64,000 bases of DNA, taken from Paenibacillus taichungensis (GTDB taxonomy: Bacteria; Bacillota; Bacilli; Paenibacillales; Paenibacillaceae). Below are positions 19,360 to 27,790 of the stretch, piece after piece. The position numbers and the translations under genes were made by a program. The stretch covers positions 29,369 through 93,368 of the forward strand of contig NZ_QEVW01000018.1 in NCBI RefSeq assembly GCF_003287275.1. The letters are read 5' to 3'. The notes under the pieces were generated by a model, which made no database searches, had not been told where the DNA came from, and worked only from the letters and a program-made list of their open reading frames with translations. The number at the start of each line of letters is the position of its first letter. Within the stretch, counting starts at the first letter, position 1.

Positions 19360-21291
19360 TTGGATGAGCAGTTTCTAGATTTATTAGCCGAGAAATATGA
19401 TACGGAAGAAAAAATCATTACAGAGATTATCAACCTTGAAGCGATCTCCAATCTCCCGAAGGGAACCGAGCATTTTGTCAGTGATTTGCATGGGGAGTTC
19501 CATGCTTTTCAACATGTTCTACGAAACGGTTCAGGTACCGTCAAAGAGAAAATCAAGGAATTATTCCGGGAGGTATGGACGGATCAAGAAATCAATGATT
19601 TTGCAGCGTTGGTTTATTATCCGGAAGATAAAATACAGCTGGTTATAGGCGAACTGAGCAATAAACAGGCTTTGAACCAGTGGTATAGACAAACGATTGA
19701 ACACATGCTTAAGCTTATTGCTTACGCTTCTTCCAAGTATACACGCTCAAAATTGCGTAAAGCTCTGCCGGAGCAGTATGTATATATTGTAGAGGAGCTT
19801 CTATACAAGACGGATTCGACCAACAATAAGGATCCTTATTATGAGGAAATATATCGGCAAATTATCTCCTTGGGCCAAGCAGACAAGCTCATTATTGGCC
19901 TTGCTTATACGACCCAGCACCTGGTGGTTGACCATCTTCATGTGGTTGGAGATATCTATGACAGGGGGCCGGACCCCGATAAAATCATGGATACACTAAT
20001 CAACTACCATTCTGTAGACATTCAGTGGGGGAACCATGATGTCCTCTGGATCGGTGCCTATGCGGGTTCTCTGGTTTGCCTTGCGAACATTATCCGGATC
20101 TGTGCCAGATACGACAACCTGGACATCATTGAAGATGTATACGGAATTAATCTACGTCCACTGCTAAACTTGGCGGAAAAATACTATGAAGACAATCCGC
20201 CCTTTAGACCTAAGCTACAGGCTGGCCATAACGTATCTGAGCAGGAAATTCTTCAGATCACCAAAATTCACCAAGCCATTGCTATGATCCAGTTTAAACT
20301 TGAAATCCCGATTATCAAGAGACGCCCAAACTTTAATATGTCTGAAAGACTGTTGCTGGAACAGATTGATTACGACAAAAATGAAATTAAAATCTGCGAA
20401 AAAACGTACCTGCTGGAAAACACTTGTTTCTCAACCGTAAATCCAGAGAAGCCTGAACAATTGCTGGAGGAAGAACGTCAGGTGATGGAAAAGCTGCTGT
20501 TCTCCGTTCAGCATTCCGAAAAGCTGGCCAGACATATGAATTTTCTCATGAAAAAGGGTAGCCTTTATTTAAAATACAACGGGAATTTGTTAATCCACGG
20601 CTGTATTCCTTTGGATGAAGAAGGAAATATGGAAGAAATGCAGATTGAAGACAAGACATATGCGGGCCGTCAATTGCTAGATGTTTTTGAAGACTATTTA
20701 CGTTATGCCTTTGCGCATCCGGAAGAGACAGAAGATCTAGCGACAGATATGGTATGGTACATCTGGACAGGGGAATGTTCCTCGCTCTTTGGAAAGAGAG
20801 AAATGACCACTTTTGAACGGTATTTTATCCAAGATAAAGAAGCACATAAAGAGAAAAAGAATCCTTACTACCATTTACGTGAAAATGAAGAGATCTGTCG
20901 AAAAATCTTGCTGGAGTTTGAATTGAATCCGGATCATGGACATGTCATTAACGGCCACACGCCAGTCAAAGAAAGTCGTGGAGAGAACCCTGTTAAAGCA
21001 AACGGAAAAATGATTGTGATTGACGGTGGTTTTTCCAAAGCCTATCAATCCACAACGGGTATTGCCGGATATACCTTGTTGTACAATTCCTTTGGCATGC
21101 AGCTCGTCGCCCATAAGAAATTTAATTCAAAAGAAGATGTGCTATGTAACGGAACGGACGTGTTATCTGTAAAAAGATTGGTGGACAAAGAACTGGAGCG
21201 GAAGCTGGTGAGGGAAACCAATGTCGGGGAGAAGCTGCTGCAGAAAATCTCAAAATTGAAGGATCTACTAGAATATCGCTACATGAAATGA
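19360..21291 (+). CDS. fbp: Fructose-1,6-bisphosphatase, class III
   Basis: 643 residues, close to the about 670 of the Bacillus subtilis Fbp (class III). It hydrolyses fructose 1,6-bisphosphate to fructose 6-phosphate in gluconeogenesis, in the cytosol. Metallophosphatase motifs are present: FVSDLHGEFHAF (N-terminal), GDIYDRGPDPDKIMD, WGNHDVLW, and the C-terminal VINGHTPVKESRGENPVKAN and IDGGFSKAYQ. The start is TTG 19360 after AAGGGGG; the second residue series DEQFLDLLAEKYDTEEKI agrees with family N-termini. Gluconeogenic need fits a window rich in sugar-acid, threonine and oligosaccharide breakdown, but it is a monocistronic gene. Confidence 0.96.
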   Translation: MDEQFLDLLAEKYDTEEKIITEIINLEAISNLPKGTEHFVSDLHGEFHAFQHVLRNGSGTVKEKIKELFREVWTDQEINDFAALVYYPEDKIQLVIGELSNKQALNQWYRQTIEHMLKLIAYASSKYTRSKLRKALPEQYVYIVEELLYKTDSTNNKDPYYEEIYRQIISLGQADKLIIGLAYTTQHLVVDHLHVVGDIYDRGPDPDKIMDTLINYHSVDIQWGNHDVLWIGAYAGSLVCLANIIRICARYDNLDIIEDVYGINLRPLLNLAEKYYEDNPPFRPKLQAGHNVSEQEILQITKIHQAIAMIQFKLEIPIIKRRPNFNMSERLLLEQIDYDKNEIKICEKTYLLENTCFSTVNPEKPEQLLEEERQVMEKLLFSVQHSEKLARHMNFLMKKGSLYLKYNGNLLIHGCIPLDEEGNMEEMQIEDKTYAGRQLLDVFEDYLRYAFAHPEETEDLATDMVWYIWTGECSSLFGKREMTTFERYFIQDKEAHKEKKNPYYHLRENEEICRKILLEFELNPDHGHVINGHTPVKESRGENPVKANGKMIVIDGGFSKAYQSTTGIAGYTLLYNSFGMQLVAHKKFNSKEDVLCNGTDVLSVKRLVDKELERKLVRETNVGEKLLQKISKLKDLLEYRYMK

Positions 21292-21357
21292 AACGATTGC
21301 TAAAATAGACACCTGAATCAACCTTTTCAGTGCAATTTGATGTAGACGCTCGTATTG

Positions 21358-21401
21358 GGCAGGGAAGTAATAATCCCCTGCCTGTGCGATCCTTTTTTTT
21401 A
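21358..21401 (+). terminator. Probable terminator downstream of fbp
   Basis: GGCAGGG/CCCTGCC stem with an 11-base AT-rich loop; T8 begins about 10 bases after the stem. Spacing to the T-run is longer than ideal. Confidence 0.55.
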
Positions 21402-21477
21402 CAGAGCTATTTAACACGAGGCAGGAGACATTGAAGAGTGTAATAAAGGTGCCGATGGAATAAATCGATGCGTTTTT

Positions 21478-22401
21478 TTAATTGGAATAGACTTTGTAAA
21501 TACCCTCAATTCGTTTGGTCAACTCGCTTCTTACATGTTCAGGCTCGATACACTCGCATTTGTCCCCAAAGCTAAGTAAATGAGTATATCCATGATCATT
21601 TGCAATGAAGGGGAACTTGGCTATCCACTTAGCTCCTTCATAGAGTCGAATGTTCTTCTCTCCACAGTACTCCCTCATATAAGGAATAAGTGATTGGTCA
21701 AAAAGCAGAGTTAAGTGTATGAGTTCTTTCTCCGTTATATCTAAAACCTCGTCTTCGATTTCTCTTTTCTTAAATGTATCATGGTGAGTAACAAGAGAAG
21801 AAATACGGGAAACCTTAAACATTCGGAACCCCCCTTTCTCTGTACAAAATCCTTGCATATACCACACAGAATTCTTCAATACTAGTCGGCAAGGCTCAAT
21901 GGTGAGTTCCAACGGAGTCATACCTTCAAAAGGATCTAGATATTCAAATGTAATTAAGCGGTCTTCTTCAATTGCGGTTCTAATTTGCCCCAATCCAGGT
22001 GGTTTGACAAGAGTACTTCCGAACCAAGGTGAAGGATCAATTGCTATTAGTTTATCTACCAGTCGATTTTCGTTTTCCGAGATCAAAGATTTCACTTTAG
22101 CAATGGCATTCAAGACTTCATCGCTAGAAACAGTTGAATGGATACTGTTCAATCCAAGTATTAAAACTAATATCTCCGCTTGCGTAAAGATCTTCTTCTC
22201 AAATTTGTACCGTTCCATAATACTGAAGCCCCCATTCACACCAGGGGAAGAGGTGATTGGAATTCCAGCTTTAGTAATAGTTTCGATATCTCGAAAGATA
22301 GTACGAGGAGTGACCTCAAACATTTTCGCTAATTCAGAGGAACTCACTTTTTTACGTTCTAACAAAAGTAACACTATCGATAAAATTCTTTCAATTTTCA
22401 C
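21478..22401 (-). CDS. YafY-type HTH/WYL-domain transcriptional regulator
   Basis: 307 residues. N-terminal winged helix (RILSIVLLLLERKKVSSSEL, then VTPRTIFRDIETITKAGIPI), middle WYL domain (about 140-215, with LEPCRLVLKNSVWYMQGFC-like strand and FKVSRISSL), and a C-terminal extension. WYL proteins respond to nucleic-acid or nucleotide ligands in several systems and often regulate a neighbour. The start is GTG 22401 with GGGGGATC just upstream on the minus strand. It is divergent from the LOG gene, with a perfect palindrome (22430-22449) in the 111-bp gap, so it probably controls both genes. Confidence 0.9.
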   Translation of the reverse strand: MKIERILSIVLLLLERKKVSSSELAKMFEVTPRTIFRDIETITKAGIPITSSPGVNGGFSIMERYKFEKKIFTQAEILVLILGLNSIHSTVSSDEVLNAIAKVKSLISENENRLVDKLIAIDPSPWFGSTLVKPPGLGQIRTAIEEDRLITFEYLDPFEGMTPLELTIEPCRLVLKNSVWYMQGFCTEKGGFRMFKVSRISSLVTHHDTFKKREIEDEVLDITEKELIHLTLLFDQSLIPYMREYCGEKNIRLYEGAKWIAKFPFIANDHGYTHLLSFGDKCECIEPEHVRSELTKRIEGIYKVYSN

Positions 22402-22429
22402 GGAGATCCCCCAAAATTTTTAATCTAAT

Positions 22430-22449
22430 TATGACATAATGATGTCATA
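22430..22449. promoter_or_regulatory. Palindromic operator between the WYL regulator and LOG genes
   Basis: TATGACAT (22430-22437), spacer AATG, ATGTCATA (22442-22449), a perfect 8-bp inverted repeat centred in the divergent intergenic region. Most likely the binding site of the WYL regulator. Confidence 0.65.
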
Positions 22450-22512
22450 GTTTCACCTGTAATATATAGAAAGTATGAAGCATTTAACAAAAGAAATGGA
22501 GAAAATGTAACT

Positions 22513-23094
22513 ATGAAATCAATCGCTGTATTCTGTGGTTCCAAAGAAGGAAAATCTGCAATTTACAAAGAAGCTGCAATAGAACTGGGTCATGAACTAG
22601 CCAGACGCGAAATCACCCTGATTTACGGAGGCGCTATTACTGGACTCATGGGAGAAGTTGCTAATGCGGTGTTGGAAAAAAGGGGCCGTGTAATTGGAGT
22701 GCTTCCTCATTTTTTACAGACTCGTGAGATTGCGCATAAAGGTTTGACTGAACTTATTATGGTCGATTCTATGCATGAACGTAAAGCCAAAATGGCTGAA
22801 TTAGCAGATGGATTTATTTCACTCCCAGGTGGGCCAGGGACATTGGAAGAATATTTTGAGATATTTACTTGGGGCCAGCTTGGCCTGCATCAAAAGCCTT
22901 GTGGTTTATTGAACGTTAATCAATACTTCGATCCCATTGTATCCATGTTTAATGTTATGGACCGGGAACGTTTCATGCAACCGAACGTTCGTGATATGGT
23001 CTTAATAGATCAAACTCCGGAAGGGATACTTAATCAATTTTCAATGTATACTGCTCCTCCTGTCAGAACGTATCTCACGGAAAAATGTACTTGA
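22513..23094 (+). CDS. LOG-family protein (cytokinin riboside 5'-monophosphate phosphoribohydrolase-like)
   Basis: 193 residues, typical LOG length. N-terminal Rossmann strand SIAVFCGSKEGKSAIYKEAA, LIYGGAITGLMGEVANAVLE, and the family signature PGGPGTLEEYFE with the catalytic/nucleotide-binding Glu; the upstream MHERKAKMAELADGFISL is also characteristic. Characterised members cleave N6-modified AMP or AMP to base and ribose 5-phosphate; many bacterial members have unknown physiological roles. The ATG follows ATGGAGAAAATG. Divergent from the WYL regulator. Confidence 0.93.
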   Translation: MKSIAVFCGSKEGKSAIYKEAAIELGHELARREITLIYGGAITGLMGEVANAVLEKRGRVIGVLPHFLQTREIAHKGLTELIMVDSMHERKAKMAELADGFISLPGGPGTLEEYFEIFTWGQLGLHQKPCGLLNVNQYFDPIVSMFNVMDRERFMQPNVRDMVLIDQTPEGILNQFSMYTAPPVRTYLTEKCT

Positions 23095-23264
23095 TTAAAG
23101 CATTGACTAAAGAAAAGACAGCAGTGTCCCGATGACGTGAGACTGATTTAAACAGTTTCAAAATAATTTACCTTAGTTAAGTCAAGGAAAGACCATCTTA
23201 ACTTTGTACGAACAACTCTCTATTACGCTAAAGAAAAACGTTAGCTCGATAAACAAATTATAAC

Positions 23265-23315
23265 TGTCGAGGATCAGAACATATTACCATTGAAGTCGCT
23301 ATTTTAGCGGCTTTT
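23265..23315 (+). repeat. Intergenic repeat module A (copy 3)
   Basis: TGTCGAGGATCAGAACATAT, then the GTCGCTATTTTAGCGGC hairpin and TTTT. Just upstream, AAAACGTTAGCTCGATAAA (23236-23254) resembles the sequence at about 32924-32942, another shared element. The copy lies about 170 bp past the LOG stop. Confidence 0.8.
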
Positions 23316-23381
23316 CGTATATACAGCGGACATCAAGTCTTTTGCTGATTCAGTATCCATGTTTATAAAAAAATGATTCCT

Positions 23382-23409
23382 AAAAAACAGCCCCCAGCGG
23401 CTGTTTTTT
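23382..23409. terminator. Bidirectional terminator hairpin
   Basis: AAAAAACAGCC and GGCTGTTTTTT arms around CCCAGC. It separates the LOG/module A region from the DUF2239 promoter. Confidence 0.75.
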
Positions 23410-23513
23410 GTTATGACCTGGGCGAGTACGTACGTCAATGCGAATATCGAGGATTTTACAACAAAGACTATTCAAATCAAAATCTGATGTTGATATCTGG
23501 ATGTGAAATAAAT

Positions 23514-23557
23514 TATACCCGGGTAATATTGATTTTGTTATTTTACCCGGGTATAAT
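23514..23557 (+). promoter_or_regulatory. Promoter of the DUF2239 gene with twin ACCCGGGT palindromes
   Basis: -35 TTGATT (23529-23534), 17-bp spacer, -10 TATAAT (23552-23557). Two identical palindromic cores ACCCGGGT lie at 23517-23524 (just before -35) and 23545-23552 (overlapping the -10), centres 28 bp apart; their flanks (ATTAT/ATAAT) are themselves in mirror arrangement. This is a repressor-type layout. Confidence 0.75.
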
Positions 23558-23589
23558 GATTGGGGAAGAAAGAAAAAGGAGGGATAACA

Positions 23590-24189
23590 ATGCAGGCTTC
23601 ACCTGCTCAAATAAGCTGTACTGCTTTTTTAGAGAAAGATTGTTTTGCCAAAGGCACATTACATTACGTTGTCGGAATTGTAAAAGATACCTTGGAGGAC
23701 AGTAAGTTCGTACAATTGCTTATTTTTGACGATTTGACGGGTAAACCACTAGATATTGATTTTCGTGGAAACACAGCTGAGGTGCTTGAGCGATTAAACA
23801 GCCAGGCTGGACATATATCGGATACGAAAGAAAATGAACAACCCTCTCGCAGGGTTGGCCGTCCCAAGTTGGGCGTGGTGTCTGGTGAAGTTACTTTGCT
23901 TCCCAGGCATTGGGACTGGCTTAAAGCTCAACCCGGAGGGGCCTCTGTAACGCTGCGAAAACTGATTGATGAAGCTCGCCGTATGGGAGAGAACGAAAGT
24001 AAAGTTCGCGTCGCACAAGAAGCAAGTTATCATTTTATGACGGCAATGGCTGGCGATTTCCCTCAGTATGAGGAGGCTTTGAGAGCATTGTATGCCGGGA
24101 ACGAGGATCTCTTTTATGGATTAATTGATGATTGGACACCTGATATCAGAGACTATATTAAAACTTTAGCCAAGGGTGCATTCATATAG
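23590..24189 (+). CDS. DUF2239-family protein
   Basis: 199 residues from ATG 23590, which follows AAAGGAGG; the frame also opens 30 bp earlier without a ribosome site. Visible: an N-terminal beta-rich region (LLIFDDLTGKPLDIDFRG), a basic AT-hook-like stretch (RRVGRPKLG, about 88-96), and the DUF2239 signature LPRHWDWLKAQPGGASVTLR followed by LIDEARR, which resembles a ribbon-helix-helix DNA-binding unit. Function is unknown; the basic stretch makes DNA binding and autoregulation at the twin palindromes plausible, as inference. It ends 65 bp before an alpha/beta hydrolase gene, probably the same operon. Confidence 0.85.
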   Translation: MQASPAQISCTAFLEKDCFAKGTLHYVVGIVKDTLEDSKFVQLLIFDDLTGKPLDIDFRGNTAEVLERLNSQAGHISDTKENEQPSRRVGRPKLGVVSGEVTLLPRHWDWLKAQPGGASVTLRKLIDEARRMGENESKVRVAQEASYHFMTAMAGDFPQYEEALRALYAGNEDLFYGLIDDWTPDIRDYIKTLAKGAFI

Positions 24190-24253
24190 GAATAGAGTTA
24201 GGAGCATTTTGGTGAAACCGCAGACTATACATCAATTTAAGGAGAATAGCACA

Positions 24254-25150
24254 ATGAATATGTTAATAAAAGTAAACGGTATTGATCTCGCCTATGATAG
24301 CTATGGCAACGAAAAGGACGAAACCATTCTTCTGATTGCCGGGCTTGGAACCCAAATGATCCGGTGGACCGTTCCATTTTGTGAGATGTTGGCGGCGCGC
24401 GGATTTCGAGTCATTCGCTTTGATAATCGTGATACCGGCCTATCCACACACTTTAGCCATTACGCTACGTTAGATTTTGAAGCACTTGCAAAAACTCTGA
24501 TGTCGGGACAGCGCCCGGATATTCCATACACGCTCAACGATATGTCTGATGATACGATTGGACTGATAGATGCTCTTGGAATACAAAAGGCACATGTCGT
24601 TGGACGCTCGATGGGCGGCATGATTGCTCAGCTTGTTGCCAACCGATATCCGGAGCGTATTTTATCTCTTACTTCCATCATGTCAACAACAGGAAATCCC
24701 GAACTCCCACCAACATCGCCTGATGTAATGGCGTTAATGACTCGTCCGGCACCAAACCCAATGGAGGATGAAGCAGGATACTTAGCTCATAGTGTTGCTT
24801 TTGCCAGACGTATTGCCGGTACAGGTTATCCATTTGACGAGAACGAATATCATTCAATTATTCGAGAAGAGGTTCAGCGAGCTTTTGATCCGGGGAGTGT
24901 AGGGCGGCAAATTGCAGCTATTGCTGTTTCTGGAGACCGGCGTCCTCAATTGGCAAAAGTAAATGTCCCATCATTAGTAATCCATGGGGTGGACGACCCT
25001 ATGTTTGTCCCAGCATGCGGAAAAGACACGGCTCATGCCATCTCTGGTGCAGAATTCATGTTACTTGAAGGCATGGGACATGATCTTCCGGCACAGTTGT
25101 TTGAAACTGTTGTTGATGGAATCGTACGGACAGCCCGACGCAAACGATAG
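24254..25150 (+). CDS. Alpha/beta-fold hydrolase
   Basis: 298 residues from ATG 24254 (AAGGAG at 24239-24244). The fold is evident: LLIAGLGTQMIRWTVPFCEM (oxyanion strand), FDNRDTGLSTHF, nucleophile elbow VGRSMGGMIAQLVANRYPER with Ser, HGVDDPMFVP with the acid Asp, and MGHDLP with the catalytic His. Sequence pattern recalls methylesterase/haloperoxidase-like members such as RdmC, but the substrate is unknown. It follows the DUF2239 gene closely and probably shares its repressed promoter. Confidence 0.88.
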   Translation: MNMLIKVNGIDLAYDSYGNEKDETILLIAGLGTQMIRWTVPFCEMLAARGFRVIRFDNRDTGLSTHFSHYATLDFEALAKTLMSGQRPDIPYTLNDMSDDTIGLIDALGIQKAHVVGRSMGGMIAQLVANRYPERILSLTSIMSTTGNPELPPTSPDVMALMTRPAPNPMEDEAGYLAHSVAFARRIAGTGYPFDENEYHSIIREEVQRAFDPGSVGRQIAAIAVSGDRRPQLAKVNVPSLVIHGVDDPMFVPACGKDTAHAISGAEFMLLEGMGHDLPAQLFETVVDGIVRTARRKR

Positions 25151-25220
25151 CATCATGAAAAGAAAGCTTGAGTTACGACAGGTACCCCCTTAACTGCGAA
25201 CACATATATAGCCAGTTTGA

Positions 25221-25256
25221 AGCCGTCCCACTCTGTGGGATGGCTAAGTTGCTTTT
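25221..25256 (+). terminator. Hairpin after the alpha/beta hydrolase gene
   Basis: AGCCGTCCCAC and GTGGGATGGCT (one wobble pair) with a TCT loop, then AAGTTGCTTTTG. The T-run is short, so it is a moderate terminator candidate. Confidence 0.55.
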
Positions 25257-25394
25257 GTCCATGTATTGACCTCATAGTTGACAATATGAACGTGAAGCAT
25301 GCAAGTTCCGCTTAACAATGAAATAACATTTTAGAGGTACAATATTCTAGAGTACATAAAATGGATTTATTATGCGGACAGAGGAGAGGTTCGA

Positions 25395-26234
25395 TTGGAA
25401 TCTACAGTAAGTCGCTCTGAATTATTGGAGAGTATATTCAAAGCTGCACCGTTTTTTGCCCAGCTCTGCCAGGAAGAAGATATTGCTCTAGCTATCGCTG
25501 ATAAAGAGAAAATGATATTTTATTCGCCGGATCGCAGCAATCCGTTGGATGTAAAACCAGGTTCAATGATCTCGAAAGGTCAAGGTATAGAAATGGCGAT
25601 GACGACCAGACAGATGGTCATTAAGTCTATTCCGAAAGAAGTGTTTGGCATCCCATCGCGTACGATTGCTATTCCTATAATCGATGAAAGCGATGAGGTA
25701 GTGGGCGCGATTGCGTTCGGAGTTAGCTTGGCTAGGCAGTCCAAGCTGTCCGACTTGGCAGAACTGCTCGTCTCGGCTAATACACAAATTACGTCAAGTA
25801 TGAGCAATTTGCTGGAAACGTCCAAAGAGCTTCGGGAAGCACAGGAATCGATGAGCAAGTCAGCGGATCAAACGAAGAAAGAAGTTCTTGAGACAATGAA
25901 GATAACTGATTTGGTAAAAAAGATCGCCTCGCAGACAAACATCATTGGACTTAATGCTGGTATTGAAGCGACACGTGCAGGCAGCGCAGGTAGAGCGTTC
26001 CAAGTGGTAGCTAACGAAGTGCGCAAGCTTGCCGGCGATAGTGTGAATGCGGTACAGCAAGCCGAAGAGCGTATCGGCCGCATGAGGGAGAAGGTTGAGA
26101 CTATTCTCTCCAAGACCTCCACGGTCGATGCGACGGTGCTGCGTCAGTCTGTTGAATTCAAGGAAATTGAAGAGACGTTAGCCAGTCTAAATGATTTGTC
26201 GAAACGCTTACTGGAAGCTTCGAGATATTTTTAA
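25395..26234 (+). CDS. Soluble methyl-accepting chemotaxis-like protein
   Basis: 279 residues, no transmembrane segment. An N-terminal sensor-like domain of about 115 residues (EEDIALAIADKEKMIFYSPD ... RTIAIPIIDESDEVVGAIAF) precedes a long coiled coil with the signalling hairpin tip SQTNIIGLNAGIEATRAGSA and GRAFQVVANEVRKLAGDS, the most conserved part of MCPs. The signalling domain is much shorter than in classical receptors. The start is TTG 25395 after GGAGAGG. It likely senses a cytoplasmic cue and signals to CheA, or has another regulatory role; no che genes are nearby. Confidence 0.9.
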   Translation: MESTVSRSELLESIFKAAPFFAQLCQEEDIALAIADKEKMIFYSPDRSNPLDVKPGSMISKGQGIEMAMTTRQMVIKSIPKEVFGIPSRTIAIPIIDESDEVVGAIAFGVSLARQSKLSDLAELLVSANTQITSSMSNLLETSKELREAQESMSKSADQTKKEVLETMKITDLVKKIASQTNIIGLNAGIEATRAGSAGRAFQVVANEVRKLAGDSVNAVQQAEERIGRMREKVETILSKTSTVDATVLRQSVEFKEIEETLASLNDLSKRLLEASRYF

Positions 26235-26320
26235 GTAAACTAGGGAAGTTTTTGGTCTTGCGGCTTCTATGAAAAATATTGTTTTCTAGATAGCGTATCC
26301 ATCAGACAATACCATATTCA

Positions 26321-26362
26321 AAAAGACCCCCAATCAAATGAGTTGATTGGAGGTCTTTTTGT
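26321..26362 (+). terminator. Terminator after the chemoreceptor-like gene
   Basis: AAAAGACCCCCAATCAA pairs with TTGATTGGAGGTCTTTTT (one mismatch). The preceding stretch 26289-26320 (GATAGCGTATCCATCAGACA...) resembles 63954-63986 at the window end, so this terminator is itself part of a repeated element. Confidence 0.8.
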
Positions 26363-26400
26363 TTCATTGAACAATCCGGCTCGGTTTTAGAACTTATAAA

Positions 26401-26626
26401 GTGTTCGGAGCCACCGGTACGGCTATCTTGGTTAGTGTGATGAGCAATGGGGCTAAGAAGTTCATGAAAAGTGCTGAGAACCCAAGTGACACATCGCTTG
26501 TACCATTTGCAATGACTGCCCGTGTGCATGATGCTCTCATTTTCGGGATGATTATTGCGCTTGTCTGACGGGTGTTTTCTTCTTCCTCATTTCATCCAAC
26601 TTGTTAAAAATAAGGAAGAGAACTAT
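26401..26626 (+). pseudogene. C-terminal remnant of an MFS drug transporter (DHA2 type)
   Basis: The frame from 26401 reads VFGATGTAILVSVMSNGAKK, then RVHDALIFGMIIALV and a TGA at 26566-26568; shifting by one base continues as LTGVFFFLISSNLL, a membrane helix. The first segment is the conserved QVFGATGTAILVSVMS-type stretch of EmrB/QacA-family (14-helix) exporters. No start or upstream part remains, so only the last two helices survive and with a frameshift. It abuts the 3' end of the opposing MetX-like gene. Confidence 0.7.
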
Positions 26627-27649
26627 TCATGAACGCTCAGTGCTAAGTGACAACAAGTGTTTTAGATTGTCATCAATAAATTGATTATCAGCACGGTTGA
26701 TTCCACGACCGGCAAAATGGCCCCATATCGATTGGATTGGTTTCAAGGCAGCATTAGGTATACGCTTAGCTTCGTATTCATTATCGTCCGCTGTACAGAA
26801 GAGATCCGTGCTTCCCGGCATGATACAGGCAAGAGCTTTTATGCTCTGAAGTGCATTATCAAAATCTCCGTTATAGGAGGGGTTTGCACTGATATCTGCA
26901 TGTTGGCCTGTCCATAACATTGCAAGAACATTATGAGGATCCATATTCATAAAGCTATCTTCCCAGACACCAGCTACAAAATCCTCCAAAGTGTCAAATC
27001 CCATCTCACGGTAAAGCTCTTCTCTATAAAATGCATGTGATAGTCCCCATCCCGCATACACCCGACCAACCGCACGCATGTCTGTAGAACTTAGTTGGTT
27101 TAATTTACTAGAATCGAAGCCGACTGCAGATAGCAGCGAAGCTTTCACGCCTTCCAGGACCACAAATGTGTGAGGCCAAGGTTTGGCGATGCCTCCGAAA
27201 GGTGCGATTCGTTCGACCATCTCCGGGTAACTTGCCCCCCATTGAAATGCCTGAATGCCGCCCATCGACCACCCGACGACGAGAGCAATCTTTTGAATGC
27301 CGAATTTTTCGGTCAGCAGTTGGTGCTGGAATCGAACGTTATCATAGATGGTTACCTGTGGAAAGTTAGCCCGATCGAATGGAGGAGGCGTGTTACTGGG
27401 AGAGGAGGATAGCCCATTGCCCAGCAAATTGGGAACGATAATAAAATATTTCTCTGGATCGATTGCCATCCCGCTGCCAATGAGCCATTCATTCTGAACA
27501 TGCTGATCCCCAAAAGCCGTTGGATAGACAATAACATTATCCTTCTGTACATTTAATTTTCCGTATGTTTTATAAGCAAGAAAAGCATCTGGTAACGTCA
27601 CTCCTGATTGTAAGAGTACATCACCCAAATTAAAAATTTCATAGTCCAT
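26627..27649 (-). CDS. Alpha/beta-fold hydrolase related to homoserine O-acetyltransferase (MetX family)
   Basis: 340 residues. MetX-superfamily features: the N-terminal ESGVTLPDAFLAYKTYG-like stretch (LQSGVTLPDAFLAYKTYGKL), nucleophile elbow VVGWSMGGIQAFQWGASYPE, the Asp region STDLFCTADDNEYEAKRIPN and the C-terminal His in IWGHFAGRGINRAD. The usual MetX elbow is GGSMGGMQALEW, so this belongs to the widespread uncharacterised hydrolase branch rather than methionine synthesis. ATG 27649 has GGGAG upstream on the minus strand. It is divergent from a LysR regulator with paired operator-like repeats between them, so it is probably that regulator's target. Confidence 0.87.
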   Translation of the reverse strand: MDYEIFNLGDVLLQSGVTLPDAFLAYKTYGKLNVQKDNVIVYPTAFGDQHVQNEWLIGSGMAIDPEKYFIIVPNLLGNGLSSSPSNTPPPFDRANFPQVTIYDNVRFQHQLLTEKFGIQKIALVVGWSMGGIQAFQWGASYPEMVERIAPFGGIAKPWPHTFVVLEGVKASLLSAVGFDSSKLNQLSSTDMRAVGRVYAGWGLSHAFYREELYREMGFDTLEDFVAGVWEDSFMNMDPHNVLAMLWTGQHADISANPSYNGDFDNALQSIKALACIMPGSTDLFCTADDNEYEAKRIPNAALKPIQSIWGHFAGRGINRADNQFIDDNLKHLLSLSTERS

Positions 27650-27724
27650 CGTATAGTCGCTCCCTTCAAAATGAAATCACATGTTCACTGTGATCTCTTG
27701 TGCTCAGTATAGAGCTATGATACT

Positions 27725-27771
27725 CTCAATAAAAGTGAATATAATTCAAGATAGTATTCAATAAAATTGAA
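27725..27771. promoter_or_regulatory. Probable LysR binding sites between the MetX-like and LysR genes
   Basis: Perfect inverted repeat TTCAAT-AAA-ATTGAA at 27757-27771 and a partial copy TCAATAAAAGTGAA at 27726-27739, 31 bp (three helical turns) apart. The 15-bp T...A form agrees with the T-N11-A pattern of LysR operators. Confidence 0.6.
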
Positions 27772-27790
27772 AGATGAAGGGGGACATTGG

